Part shown: one piece after another, positions 1 through 8,524 of the stretch | Layout: every line of letters starts with the position of its first letter | How positions within the stretch are numbered: the first letter of the stretch is position 1 | Origin: JALHSW01 sp963720675 | Lineage (GTDB): Bacteria; Actinomycetota; Acidimicrobiia; IMCC26256; PALSA-555 | Direction: 5' to 3' | Assembly: GCA_963720675.1 (NCBI GenBank) | Contig: CAVRGH010000003.1 | Span: 235,844 to 299,843, forward strand | DNA length: 64,000 bases | Notes under the pieces: generated by a model | What the model saw: the letters and a program-made list of their open reading frames with translations, nothing else | Databases searched by the model: none | Told to the model about the DNA's origin: nothing | Position numbers and translations under genes: made by a program

Positions 1-366
1 GACGAGGCCCGGGCCCTGGTCGGGCCCGAAGCCCGAGTCAGCACCTACCTCGACTGCCGCTACCCGGGACAGAGCCACGATCTGCGCGTCGCCCGGGTCG
101 AGGACTTCCACGCGGCGCACGAGCGCCGCAACGGCTTCGCGCGCCGGGACGAGCCCGTCGAGGTCGTGGCGTTGCGGGCCCGGGCCGTGCGCGACGGTCC
201 GCTCGAGGTCGTCGACCTCCCCGTGCCCCGGACCGCGCACAAGAGAGTGGATGGGCCGGCGGTGCTTGCGGAGCCCGACTGCACGATCTTCGTCGGCGCG
301 GGCTGGCAGGCCGAGGTCGGCGCCCTGGGTGCGTGGGTCCTGCGTCGGACCGGGGTGGGTCGATGA
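1..366 (+). CDS. hyuA: Hydantoinase/5-oxoprolinase subunit A, C-terminal fragment
   Basis: This is the last 121 codons of a HyuA-type subunit; the gene starts upstream of the window. The visible protein has the family's C-terminal features: a DCRYPGQSHDL segment, then FHAAHERRNGF, and a GPAVLAEPDCTIFV beta-rich tail. HyuA with HyuB forms an ATP-dependent hydantoinase or oxoprolinase that opens cyclic amides such as N-methylhydantoin or 5-oxoproline. Its TGA overlaps the ATG of the next gene (ATGA), so the two are translationally coupled. The substrate cannot be told from this fragment. Confidence 0.9.
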   Translation, partial: DEARALVGPEARVSTYLDCRYPGQSHDLRVARVEDFHAAHERRNGFARRDEPVEVVALRARAVRDGPLEVVDLPVPRTAHKRVDGPAVLAEPDCTIFVGAGWQAEVGALGAWVLRRTGVGR

Positions 367-1961
367 CCCTCGACGCCGCCGGACTCCAGGTGCTCGTCGC
401 CCGGTGCACCGGCATCGCCGAGGAGATGGGCGCAGTACTGCGCCGAGCCGCATCGAGCCCCAACATCAAGGAGCGCGCCGACTGCTCGGCCGCGTGCTTC
501 ACCGCGACCGGTGCGTTGCTCGCGCAGGCCGAGCACATCCCGGTGCACCTCGGGTCGATGGAGACCGCGGTGCGCGCCGCGATCACCGCCGCCGGTGCCG
601 GCATCGAGCCCGGTGAGCAGATCATCGGGAACGACCCCTTCGCCGGCGGCACGCACCTCAACGACGTCACGCTGGTCGCGCCCGTGTTCGTGCGCGGCGC
701 GCTCGTGGGCTGGGTCGCGAACCGGGCGCACCACGCCGACCTGGGCGGCACCGCCCCCGGGTCGATGCCACCCGACGCGCTCGAGATCGACGAGGAGGGT
801 CTGCGCCTCGCGCCGACGCGCCTCACCCGGGACGTCGAGGAGCAGCTGGTCGGCTCGTCGCGCACGCCCGAGGAGCGGCGCGGCGACCTCGATGCCCAGT
901 GCGGCGCCAACGCGCTCGGCGTCGACCGGCTGGCCACGGTCGTCGCCGGGCTCGGCTCGACCGAACCCTTCGACGAGCTCCTCGACTACGGGGAGCGCCG
1001 GATGACCGCTGCGCTCGCCGACCTGCCCGACGGCACCTTCGCGTTCGAGGACGTCCTCGACTCGGCCGGGCCCCGCCCCGACCAGCAGACGCCAACCCGC
1101 GTGGTAGTCGCGGTCACGGTGGACGGAGAGACGGTCACGTTCGACTTCACCGGGACCGATGCGCAGCGACCCGGCAACGTGAACGCGGTCGAGGCGGTGA
1201 CCGTCAGCGCGGTCGCCTTCGCGCTGCGGTACGCGACCGATCCCTCCATCCCCGCGAACGGGGGCGCGATGCGCCCCGTGCGGATCATCGTGCCTCCCGG
1301 CTCCGTGCTCGGCGCCCTGCCTCCGGTCGCGGTCGGCGCGGGGAACGTCGAGGTGAGCCAACGAGTCGCCGACGTGTGCCTCGGCGCGCTCGCGGCCGCG
1401 GTGCCCGAGCGAGTCGGCGCCGCGGGCCAGGGCACCATGAACAACGTCCTCCTGGGCGGCCCGGGGCTCGCGATGGGCCGCGCTTGGGTGTACTACGAGA
1501 CGCTGGGCGGTGGGCAGGGTGGGCGCCCGTGGGCCGGTGGTGCGAGCGGGATGCACACCGCGATGACCAACACCGCCGACACCCCCGCCGAGGCGCTCGA
1601 GCGCGCGTTGCCGGTGCGGGTCCGTCGCTCGACGCTGCGGCGAGGCAGCGGGGGCGCGGGGCTGCACGCCGGCGGCGAGGGGATCGCGCGCGAGCTCGAG
1701 GTGCTCGAGGACACGGTCGTGTCGCTCGTCACCGAGCGGCGCATGTCGAGACCGTGGGGGCTCGCGGGGGGCGAGCCGGGGGCTTCGGGTGAGAACTGGC
1801 TCTTACCCGGCGGCGACGAGTCACGTGCGGTGCGCCTCGGCGACAAGTGCACGGTGCACCTCCGGGCCGGCGACGTCCTCCGCGTGCTCACACCGGGCGG
1901 AGGCGGCTGGGGCCGGGCCGCGCCCGACCGCACTGGCCGACGGGCCGCGCTCGCTGATTGA
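363..1961 (+). CDS. hyuB: Hydantoinase/5-oxoprolinase subunit B
   Basis: 532-residue B subunit of the N-methylhydantoinase/5-oxoprolinase family. The ATG at 363 overlaps the stop of hyuA, the usual coupled arrangement, and is preferred over an upstream in-frame start at 333. Family hallmarks are visible: an N-terminal AEEMGAVLRRAASSPNIKER segment, then AEHIPVHLGSMETAV, GDQ-like NDPFAGGTHLNDVTLVAPVF and the ANRAHHADLGG metal-site region, with QGTMNNVLLGG later. It acts in the cytoplasm with HyuA. Length is normal for the family and no break is seen. Which cyclic amide is opened is unknown. Confidence 0.93.
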   Translation: MTLDAAGLQVLVARCTGIAEEMGAVLRRAASSPNIKERADCSAACFTATGALLAQAEHIPVHLGSMETAVRAAITAAGAGIEPGEQIIGNDPFAGGTHLNDVTLVAPVFVRGALVGWVANRAHHADLGGTAPGSMPPDALEIDEEGLRLAPTRLTRDVEEQLVGSSRTPEERRGDLDAQCGANALGVDRLATVVAGLGSTEPFDELLDYGERRMTAALADLPDGTFAFEDVLDSAGPRPDQQTPTRVVVAVTVDGETVTFDFTGTDAQRPGNVNAVEAVTVSAVAFALRYATDPSIPANGGAMRPVRIIVPPGSVLGALPPVAVGAGNVEVSQRVADVCLGALAAAVPERVGAAGQGTMNNVLLGGPGLAMGRAWVYYETLGGGQGGRPWAGGASGMHTAMTNTADTPAEALERALPVRVRRSTLRRGSGGAGLHAGGEGIARELEVLEDTVVSLVTERRMSRPWGLAGGEPGASGENWLLPGGDESRAVRLGDKCTVHLRAGDVLRVLTPGGGGWGRAAPDRTGRRAALAD

Positions 1962-2013
1962 CTGGGTCGCAGGAGCCCACTGCCGACGGCGTGGGGCGCG
2001 CGAGGGAGAAACC

Positions 2014-2376
2014 ATGATCGAGCTCTTGACCGACCTGCCCGACAACGTCGTCGGGCTGTCCGCCGGCGGTGAGGTGACGGGCGACGACTACGAGAAGGTC
2101 CTCATCCCCGCGGTGGAGGCTGCACTCGCGAAGCACGACAAGATCCGGTTGCTCTACGTGCTCGGCCCCGAGTTCACCGGCTACTCGGGGCGGGCGATGT
2201 GGGAGGACGGCAAGGTCGGGATGAGCCACGTCACGCGCTGGGAGCGGGTCGCGGTGGTGACCGATCATTCGTGGATGGCGCACGCGGTGAACATCTTCGG
2301 CTACCTGATCCCGGGCCAGGTCAAGTCCTTCCCGGTCGCCGAGCGCGACGCCGCGCAGACGTGGATCACCGGCTGA
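2014..2376 (+). CDS. SpoIIAA-like (STAS-fold) protein
   Basis: 120-residue protein matching the SpoIIAA-like family (PF11964 type), small STAS-fold cytoplasmic proteins of unknown role. Typical elements are the N-terminal DLPDNVVGLSAGGEVTGDDY strand-helix, LLYVLGPEFTGYSGRAMWED, and the final VKSFPVAERDAAQTWI helix. The ATG at 2014 is preceded by GAGGGAGAAACC, a good ribosome binding site, so the longer in-frame reading from 1789 is not used. It stands 52 bases after hyuB and may be cotranscribed. Function is not established for this family. Confidence 0.85.
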   Translation: MIELLTDLPDNVVGLSAGGEVTGDDYEKVLIPAVEAALAKHDKIRLLYVLGPEFTGYSGRAMWEDGKVGMSHVTRWERVAVVTDHSWMAHAVNIFGYLIPGQVKSFPVAERDAAQTWITG

Positions 2377-2407
2377 GGGCCGCTGTCGTGCGCCGCGTCC
2401 CGGCCCG

Positions 2408-2413
2408 TAGGCT
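2408..2413 (+). promoter_or_regulatory. -10 hexamer for leaderless DUF2237 gene
   Basis: TAGGCT lies six bases before the GTG at 2420, with no Shine-Dalgarno sequence. Transcription would begin at or next to the start codon, as in known actinobacterial leaderless mRNAs. Confidence 0.5.
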
Positions 2414-2419
2414 GACGCC

Positions 2420-2812
2420 GTGAGCGAGCGCAACGTCCTCGGTGGTGAGCTCGAACCGTGCAGCCTCGACCCCTTGACCGGGTTCTTCCGTGACGGGTGT
2501 TGCAGCACCGGGCCCGAGGACCTGGGCAGCCACACGATCTGCGCGGTCGTCACTGCCGAGTTCCTCGAGCACCAGCGGAACATCGGCAACGACCTCAGCA
2601 CGCCGATGCCGATGCATCGGTTCCCGGGCTTGCATCCGGGCGACCGCTGGTGCGTCACCGCGGTCAACTGGCTGCGCGCGCACATGGACGGTGCCGCCGC
2701 GCACGTCGTGCTCGCGTCCACGAACGAGCGCGTCCTCGACATCGTGCCCCTCGAGGTGCTCCGCGAGCACGCCGTCGATGTCCCGGGCGACCTCAGCGCG
2801 CTCGACGACTGA
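2420..2812 (+). CDS. DUF2237 family protein
   Basis: 130-residue protein of the DUF2237 (COG3651) family. It begins NVLGGELEPCSLDPLTGFFRDGCC and carries the family's invariant GPEDLGSHTICAVVT and WCVTAVNWLRA segments with conserved cysteines. The role is unknown; members are common in bacteria as standalone cytoplasmic proteins. The GTG start is supported by a TAGGCT hexamer six bases upstream. Its 3' end overlaps the convergent lyase gene by 20 bases. The last codons (PGDLSALDD) lie in a 20-base direct repeat whose second copy is at 4061. Confidence 0.88.
   Translation: MSERNVLGGELEPCSLDPLTGFFRDGCCSTGPEDLGSHTICAVVTAEFLEHQRNIGNDLSTPMPMHRFPGLHPGDRWCVTAVNWLRAHMDGAAAHVVLASTNERVLDIVPLEVLREHAVDVPGDLSALDD
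2782..2801. repeat. 20-base direct repeat, copy 1
   Basis: The exact 20-mer cccgggcgacctcagcgcgc occurs here, in the last codons of the DUF2237 gene, and again at 4061-4080. The two copies bracket the minus-strand aminotransferase-like gene. Similarity continues weakly past the 20-mer to a shared GACTGA. Confidence 0.8.
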
Positions 2813-4007
2813 AGGCCCCACGCCGGGCCGTGCCCATGGCCTCGACGATCTGGTCGAGCAGGGCGCGCGAAGTCCCGAAGTTGAGGCGCACGTGCTGGTC
2901 GAATCCGGCGCCGAACGGCGGTCCGTCGTTCACGGCGACCTTCCCGTGCTCGAGGAAGAACCCGGCCGGGTCGTCGACGCCGAGTGCCGAGCAGTCGAGC
3001 CACGCGAGATAGGTGGCCTCCGGGAGCCGCATGTGGAGCTCCGGGATCTCTTCGGCGAGTCGGTCGACGAGGTGCTGCCGGTTGGCATCGAGGTACGCCA
3101 CGAGCTCGCGTCGCCACGGCTCACCCGTCGCGTACGCGGCGGTCGACGCCGCGATCCCCAGCGGAATAGGCCCGGCGACCGCGCGTACCAGCAGCCGACG
3201 CCACTGCTCGAGGTCGTCGCGGTTGGAGAAGATGATCTGCGCGCACTGCACGCCCGGGATGTTCCAGCCCTTCGACGCTGAGGTCACGGTGATCGTGTGC
3301 TCTGCGGTCGCGGGGGACAGGTTCGCGTACGGCAGGTGCCGGTGACCGGGGTACACGAGCGGAGCGTGTACCTCGTCGGCGATCACCCGCGCGCCGTGGC
3401 GCTCGACCACGTCGGCGAGCGCCGTGAGCTCGTCGGTCTCGAGCACGCGCCCCGTCGGGTTGTGCGGGTTGCAGAGCAGCACCGCGCCCGCGCCGTTCCG
3501 CAGAGCGTCATCGATCGCGTCGAGGTCGAGCGTCGGCCGGCCGCCCTGTTCCACGAGCGGCGTCTCGACGACGGGTCGACCGGTGAGCCCGATGATCTCG
3601 AAGAACGGCGGGTACGCGGGTGTCGCCACGACCACTCCGCTCCCCGGGGGTACGAAGAGCTCCAGCGCGCCGCGGATCCCCTCGATCACGTCGGCGACGA
3701 GCTCGATGCGGCGCGGCGAGATCTCCCAGCCGTAGGCATCCGCCAGGAACGCCGAGCAGGCGGCCGTCAGCTCGGGCACGTCGGCCGGCGTGTAGCCGAG
3801 CTCCTGGCGGTCGATCGCCTCGAGGAGCGCGGTGCGGATCGGTTCGGCGACGTCGAAGTCCATCTCCGCAACCCACGCCGCGAGCACGTCGGGCCCGTAG
3901 AGCGACCACTTCACCGTGCGCCGCCGACGCAGCGCATCCAGGCTGACGGCATCGAAAGGGTTCAACCGCTCGAGGGCATCATCCGGTGCGCTGCGGTCCA
4001 CGAGCAC
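2793..4007 (-). CDS. MalY/PatB-type aminotransferase (cystathionine beta-lyase)
   Basis: 404-residue fold-type I PLP enzyme of the MalY/PatB group, which usually acts as a carbon-sulfur beta-lyase (cystathionine or cysteine conjugates) rather than a transaminase. Visible features are WVAEMDFDVAEPI near the start, the cofactor-binding CNPHNPTGRV (about residues 179-188), DEVHAPLVYPGHRH, and the PLP lysine in SASKGWN (K246). The start is the GTG at 4007. The gene is convergent with DUF2237, overlapping it by 20 bases, and lies exactly between two copies of a 20-base direct repeat, which hints at acquisition by recombination. Physiological substrate unknown. Confidence 0.88.
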   Translation of the reverse strand: MLVDRSAPDDALERLNPFDAVSLDALRRRRTVKWSLYGPDVLAAWVAEMDFDVAEPIRTALLEAIDRQELGYTPADVPELTAACSAFLADAYGWEISPRRIELVADVIEGIRGALELFVPPGSGVVVATPAYPPFFEIIGLTGRPVVETPLVEQGGRPTLDLDAIDDALRNGAGAVLLCNPHNPTGRVLETDELTALADVVERHGARVIADEVHAPLVYPGHRHLPYANLSPATAEHTITVTSASKGWNIPGVQCAQIIFSNRDDLEQWRRLLVRAVAGPIPLGIAASTAAYATGEPWRRELVAYLDANRQHLVDRLAEEIPELHMRLPEATYLAWLDCSALGVDDPAGFFLEHGKVAVNDGPPFGAGFDQHVRLNFGTSRALLDQIVEAMGTARRGAFSRRAR

Positions 4008-4060
4008 ATCAAATCAGACGAGCGCGTTCCCGTGACGTCCGCGATCACCGGCGGGAAACC

Positions 4061-4080
4061 CCCGGGCGACCTCAGCGCGC
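4061..4080. repeat. 20-base direct repeat, copy 2
   Basis: Exact second copy of the 20-mer at 2782-2801. Read in one frame it gives PGDLSAPED followed by a stop, closely echoing the DUF2237 C-terminus (PGDLSALDD-stop). It sits in the 219-base gap between the lyase and the ABC exporter, which otherwise holds no recognisable gene. Confidence 0.8.
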
Positions 4081-4226
4081 CGGAGGACTGACGCCGGCGC
4101 AGCCGCACCGCGGCGCGGCCGAGCCGGCGAGAGGTCCGATGATTGCCGGCCCCGTCGGGGAGTACCGTGCTCACCTGGCTGGTGCGGTGTTGTCCCGGCC
4201 GGGCGCCCTGGACGAGGCTCGACCCG

Positions 4227-6077
4227 ATGGCTGCACCGACCTCCGAGTGGACCGACGACCCGCTCGCCGCGGTGCGCTCGCCCGAGCTACGGCGCGGCGG
4301 GTGGCGGCTCATGGTCCGGGCCACCAAGCGCGCCGGGTGGTGGATCCCCATCGGGCTCACGGCCTCGCTCCTGTGGGTGGCGTGCAAGATCGTCGTGCCG
4401 CTTGCCGCCGGCGCGGCGATCGACGAGGGCTTCTCCCCCTACGACAGCTCGGTGATCCTGCGGTGGTGCGGGCTGATCGTCGCGCTCAGCCTCGTGGCCG
4501 CGGTGTGCGCCGGGTTCCGCTGGTACAGCGCGTTCCTCGTCGCGCACCGCACGGAGCACGTGCTGCGTTCACAGCTCTTCTCGCACCTTCAGCAGCTGCA
4601 CTTCGGGTACCACGACCGCGCCCAGATCGGGAACCTGATGGCGCGCGCCAATCTCGACCTCCGCCAGATCAACCAGCTGGTGGTGTTCACGCCGGTCCTG
4701 GTCGCCAACTTCGTGATGGTCGTCGGGATCGTGGTCGTGCTGTTCACGATCAACGTGAAGCTCACCCTGCTGTCGATCGCCACCTTCCCCCTGCTCGTGT
4801 TCGGGGCGGTGTGGTTCCAGAAGCTGCTCAACCCCGTCGCGGTGCGCCTGCAGGAGCGGCTCGCCCAGGTGTCGGAGGTGGTGGAGGAGGGCATCGCCGG
4901 GGTGCGGGTCGTGAAGGGTCTCGGCGCCGAGGAGGTCGAGACCCGTCGCCTCGACGACCGCGCCGAGCAGGTGCGCAGCGACGCCTTGGCGCTCGGCAAG
5001 CTCCGGGCCACCTTCAACCCCGCGCTCGATCTGCTGCCCATGGCTGCGTTGGTGACGGTGCTCTACGTCGGTGGCAAGGACGCGATCGACAACGTCCTCA
5101 CGGTTGGCGACCTCGTCGCCTTCAGCGCACTGCTGCTCCAGCTGGTGTTCCCATTGCGCATGACGTCGTACGTCGTCGCCCAGGTGGCCCGGGCATCCGC
5201 GTCGGCGGCGCGGGTGCAAGAAGTGATGGTCGCCGAGCCCGAGATCACCGAGGACGACTCCCTCCCGCCGCTGCCACCGGGGCCGGGCTCGGTCTCGTTC
5301 TCCGGCGTGCGCTTCGGGTACCACGGCGGCCGCGACATCCTCGGCGAGTTCGATCTCGAGCTCGCGGGCGGCGAGTCGGTCGCACTCGTCGGGCCGACCG
5401 GGTGCGGCAAGAGCACGGTGGCCCGCCTGATCCCGCGCTTCTACGACGTCGACGCCGGGTCCGTGCGCATCGACGGTGTCGACGTGCGGGGCGTTCGCCG
5501 GGGCTCGCTGCGCCGTGAGATCGGGCTGGTGTTCGAGGACACGTTCCTGTTCTCCGATTCCGTGTGGGAGAACCTCGCGTTCGCGGCGCGCGACGGCTCG
5601 GAGGAGGGCCGGCGCACCAGCACCGACGTCGACCCGGCCGTGGTCGAGCGAGCCGCGCGCCTCGCCGGCGCGGAGGAGTTCATCCGAGACCTGCCCGACG
5701 GCTACGACACGATGCTCGGCGAGCACGGCTTCTCGTTGTCGGGCGGCCAGCGCCAGCGCCTCGCGATCGCCCGGGCGATCCTCGCCGACCCCCGCGTCCT
5801 GATCCTCGACGACGCGACGTCCGCGGTCGACCCGACGAAGGAGCACGAGATCCGTGCCGCGCTCGCCGAGGTGATGCGCGGCCGCACCACGCTGATCATC
5901 GCCCACCGCCCGGCGACGATCGCGCTCGCCAATCGCGTCGTGCTGATGGACGCGCACGGGCGTGTCGCGGCGACCGGTACCCACGAAGAGCTGCTCGCCA
6001 CGAACGCGGGCTACCGGCAGGTGCTCGCCGACGTCTCCGAGATCCACTCTTCGGAAGATCAGGGGTTCACGCCGTGA
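4227..6077 (+). CDS. ABC exporter half-transporter, degenerate-Glu NBD
   Basis: 616-residue type IV ABC exporter with an N-terminal six-helix membrane domain (about residues 30-330) and a C-terminal nucleotide-binding domain. Walker A is GPTGCGKST, the signature is a canonical LSGGQRQR and the H-loop is IIAHRP. Walker B reads VLILDDATSAVD, so the catalytic glutamate is aspartate. That substitution marks the non-catalytic partner of heterodimeric exporters (TM287/288, BmrCD type). The ATG at 4227 is chosen over the in-frame 4143 start because the membrane-domain alignment begins after it. Its stop overlaps the partner's GTG. Substrate unknown; lipids or drugs are typical. Confidence 0.92.
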   Translation: MAAPTSEWTDDPLAAVRSPELRRGGWRLMVRATKRAGWWIPIGLTASLLWVACKIVVPLAAGAAIDEGFSPYDSSVILRWCGLIVALSLVAAVCAGFRWYSAFLVAHRTEHVLRSQLFSHLQQLHFGYHDRAQIGNLMARANLDLRQINQLVVFTPVLVANFVMVVGIVVVLFTINVKLTLLSIATFPLLVFGAVWFQKLLNPVAVRLQERLAQVSEVVEEGIAGVRVVKGLGAEEVETRRLDDRAEQVRSDALALGKLRATFNPALDLLPMAALVTVLYVGGKDAIDNVLTVGDLVAFSALLLQLVFPLRMTSYVVAQVARASASAARVQEVMVAEPEITEDDSLPPLPPGPGSVSFSGVRFGYHGGRDILGEFDLELAGGESVALVGPTGCGKSTVARLIPRFYDVDAGSVRIDGVDVRGVRRGSLRREIGLVFEDTFLFSDSVWENLAFAARDGSEEGRRTSTDVDPAVVERAARLAGAEEFIRDLPDGYDTMLGEHGFSLSGGQRQRLAIARAILADPRVLILDDATSAVDPTKEHEIRAALAEVMRGRTTLIIAHRPATIALANRVVLMDAHGRVAATGTHEELLATNAGYRQVLADVSEIHSSEDQGFTP

Positions 6078-7888
6078 CCGCGGTCCCGGAAGAGTTCGAA
6101 GATGGCGCCGCGGTCGATAGGGCGCTCGACGACGACCTGCTCGTCGCGCCCGACATCGGCCGGCGCACGTTCCGGATGTTGCGGCCCTGGCGCTGGCAGC
6201 TCGTGTGGGTGTCGGTGTTCATCCTCCTCCAGGCCGCGCTGATGACGGCTGGGCCGGCGCTCATCAGCTACGGCATCGACGAGGGCGTCTCCAAGGGCGA
6301 CGTCGACAAGGTCACCCTCGCCTCCGTCCTCTTCGTCGTCGCCGCGCTCGGCGCGTACGTGTTCGGGCGCTCGGCGATCTACGGCGTGTCGAAGGTGGGG
6401 GAGGCGTTCCTGCTCGACCTGCGCCGCCGCGTGTTCCACCACATCATGGGCATGTCGATGGGCTTCTTCGACCGCACGCGTACCGGCCTGCTCGTCTCAC
6501 GCATGACGGCCGACGTCGAAGCGCTCCAGGACCTCATCAGCCAGGGCCTGTCGGTGTTCGTGGTCAGTGGCGTACTCGTGATCGGGACGCTCGTCGCGAT
6601 GTTCCTCCTGAGCTGGCAGCTCGGGTTGGTCGTGCTGCTGATGAGCCCGATCCTGATCGTCGCGACGATCTGGTACCGGCGCATGTCGAGCAAGGCGTAC
6701 CTGCGCGTCCGTGACACGGTGAGCGGCACGCTCACCGCGCTGCAGGAGGGCCTTGCCGGAGTGCGGGTCATCCAGGCGTTCGACCAGACCGAGCGGACGG
6801 TCGGCGACTTCATCGACACGAGCCGCGACCAGTACCGAACGAGCATCGGCGCCGAGAAGATCACCGCGACCTACAACGCGATCACCCAGCTCATCCAGGG
6901 GCTCACGCTCGCGCTCATCGTCGGGCTCGGCGCGTACTTCGCGTCCGACGGCTCGGTCACCGTCGGGGTCGTCACCGCGTTCGTCCTCTATCTCAACAAC
7001 CTGTACGAGCCGATCCAGCAGCTCACCCAGGTCTTCAACACGCTCCAACAGTCCGCGGCCGCGCTGCACAAGCTCTACGGGCTGCTCGACACTCCGTTCG
7101 ACCTCGTCGAGCCGACCGAGCCGAGGTCGCTGCCGGCCCGAGGCGATCTCGTCGTCGAGCACGTCGGGTTCCGATACGGGCCCGAGCTCCCGCCGGTGCT
7201 CAGCGACGTGTCGATCCGGCTCGAGCCCGGCAAGCGCCTCGTGCTGGTCGGGCCCACCGGCGCCGGCAAGTCGACGCTTGCAAAGCTGATGGCGCGCTTC
7301 TACGACCCGACCGAGGGGACGATCAGGTTCGGCGGGGTGGATCTGCGCCACGTCGGCGAGGCGACCCTGCGCACAGCGATCGTCGTCATCCCCCAGGAGG
7401 GGTTCCTCTTCACCGGGACGATCCGCGACAACCTGCGCCTCGCGTCACCCGGCGCGAGCGAGGAGCGCATCCGCGCCGCCCTCGACCATCTCGGCCTCAC
7501 CGAACGGTTCCTCCGCTTCCCCGATGGCCTCGACACCCGGGTCGAGACGCGTGGCACCAACTTCTCGGCCGGTGAGCGCCAGCTCGTGTCGGTGGCCCGC
7601 GCCGCGCTCGTCGACCCGTCGGTCCTCGTGCTCGACGAAGCCACGTCCAGCCTCGATCCGGGCACCGAGCTCCTTCTCGACCAGGCGCTGGAGCGCCTCA
7701 TGGTCGGCCGCACCGTCGTGGTGATCGCGCACCGGCTCACCACCGCGGAGCGCGCCGATCTGGTCGCGGTGGTCGACGAGGGCCGGCTCGTGGAGACGGG
7801 CACCCACGCCGAGCTCGTCGCCCACGAGGGACGGTACGCGGCGCTCTACTCCTCGTGGTCCGGTCGCTTCGGCACGCCGGCGACCTGA
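6074..7888 (+). CDS. ABC exporter half-transporter, degenerate-signature NBD
   Basis: 604-residue partner of the preceding exporter subunit, starting at the GTG at 6074 inside the upstream stop (GTGA). It has a membrane domain (about residues 40-330) and an ATPase domain with Walker A GPTGAGKST, a canonical Walker B with glutamate (VLVLDEATSSLD) and H-loop VIAHRL. The signature is FSAGERQL instead of LSGGQ. The active site therefore pairs this Walker A/B with the other subunit's LSGGQ, and the degenerate site pairs the aspartate Walker B with this altered signature. This is the exact pattern of asymmetric exporters. Confidence 0.92.
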   Translation: MTAVPEEFEDGAAVDRALDDDLLVAPDIGRRTFRMLRPWRWQLVWVSVFILLQAALMTAGPALISYGIDEGVSKGDVDKVTLASVLFVVAALGAYVFGRSAIYGVSKVGEAFLLDLRRRVFHHIMGMSMGFFDRTRTGLLVSRMTADVEALQDLISQGLSVFVVSGVLVIGTLVAMFLLSWQLGLVVLLMSPILIVATIWYRRMSSKAYLRVRDTVSGTLTALQEGLAGVRVIQAFDQTERTVGDFIDTSRDQYRTSIGAEKITATYNAITQLIQGLTLALIVGLGAYFASDGSVTVGVVTAFVLYLNNLYEPIQQLTQVFNTLQQSAAALHKLYGLLDTPFDLVEPTEPRSLPARGDLVVEHVGFRYGPELPPVLSDVSIRLEPGKRLVLVGPTGAGKSTLAKLMARFYDPTEGTIRFGGVDLRHVGEATLRTAIVVIPQEGFLFTGTIRDNLRLASPGASEERIRAALDHLGLTERFLRFPDGLDTRVETRGTNFSAGERQLVSVARAALVDPSVLVLDEATSSLDPGTELLLDQALERLMVGRTVVVIAHRLTTAERADLVAVVDEGRLVETGTHAELVAHEGRYAALYSSWSGRFGTPAT

Positions 7889-7944
7889 GTCGGCGACGTC
7901 GACCGCACCCCGTGGCGATGGCGCCTCGATCCGGGGTCGTTTGC

Positions 7945-7950
7945 TACGGT
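7945..7950 (+). promoter_or_regulatory. Putative -10 hexamer of secreted protein gene
   Basis: GC-TACGGT-C lies 44 bases before the ATG at 7994. The Gly-rich secreted gene has an equivalent TATCGT 43 bases before its start (21471), in the same GCTAYSGTC context. Confidence 0.35.
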
Positions 7951-7993
7951 CGCACGGACGAGGTGGAGTCGTCGAAGCGGTAGGGGGAGAGAG

Positions 7994-8493
7994 ATGCGTC
8001 GGATGTTGGCGGTCACCGCCACCGTAGGGTTGGTCGGCGGGGCTCCTGGTGATCGGCACGGCCCAGCCGGGTGAGTGCCGGGGACGCCCCGATCGTCGAG
8101 GTGACGATCACGAAGACGGTCGTGGGCACCGACCCGGGGGTCGCCTTCCCGATCGTGCTGACGTGCGAAGCCGAGAACTTCGGCACCGACGCGCAGGCGA
8201 CACCCCAGATCCCCGACGCCGGTGACGGGCCGCTGGTCCAGACGGTGAACCTCAAGGGGGGCGAGTCCACGACCCTTCCGATCCAGCTCCCGCAAGCGGA
8301 GCCCCTGAGCGTGACGTGCGCGGCGACCGAGGATCCGGCCGCCGCCCCGCTCCCGGACGGGTACTCCTGCACCGCGGCCGTCACCCCCGAGTCGGCGTTC
8401 GTCTTCAGCCCGAACGACGGGATCCAGGACGCAGCGTTCACGGTGACCAACACGTGCGTGCTCGAGGTGGCCGCGATCACGTTCACCGGGTAG
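7994..8493 (+). CDS. Secreted DUF5979-like protein with FTG C-terminal tail (frameshifted signal peptide)
   Basis: About 165 residues once two frame breaks are repaired. An ATG at 7994 with a GGGGGAGAGAG ribosome site opens a signal peptide (MRRMLAVTATVGLVGG, then LLVIGTAQPG in the next frame). The mature part, read from about 8071, runs VTITKTVVGTDPGVAFPIVLTC, resembling the DUF5979/SpaA-like beta-sandwich repeat, and has paired cysteines. The breaks fall in G runs near 8040 and 8070, which suggests sequencing error. The C-terminus LEVAAITFTG matches a tail shared with the secreted proteins ending at 22419 and 46064. No LPXTG or other anchor is seen. Function unknown. Confidence 0.65.
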
Positions 8494-8524
8494 GACGGGC
8501 GACTCCAGAGGAGGCCTTTGGCGC

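Noticed and set aside
2173..2184. FTG in the SpoIIAA-like protein as another tail motif
   Set aside because: It is internal and part of that family's own conserved GPEFTGYSG block.
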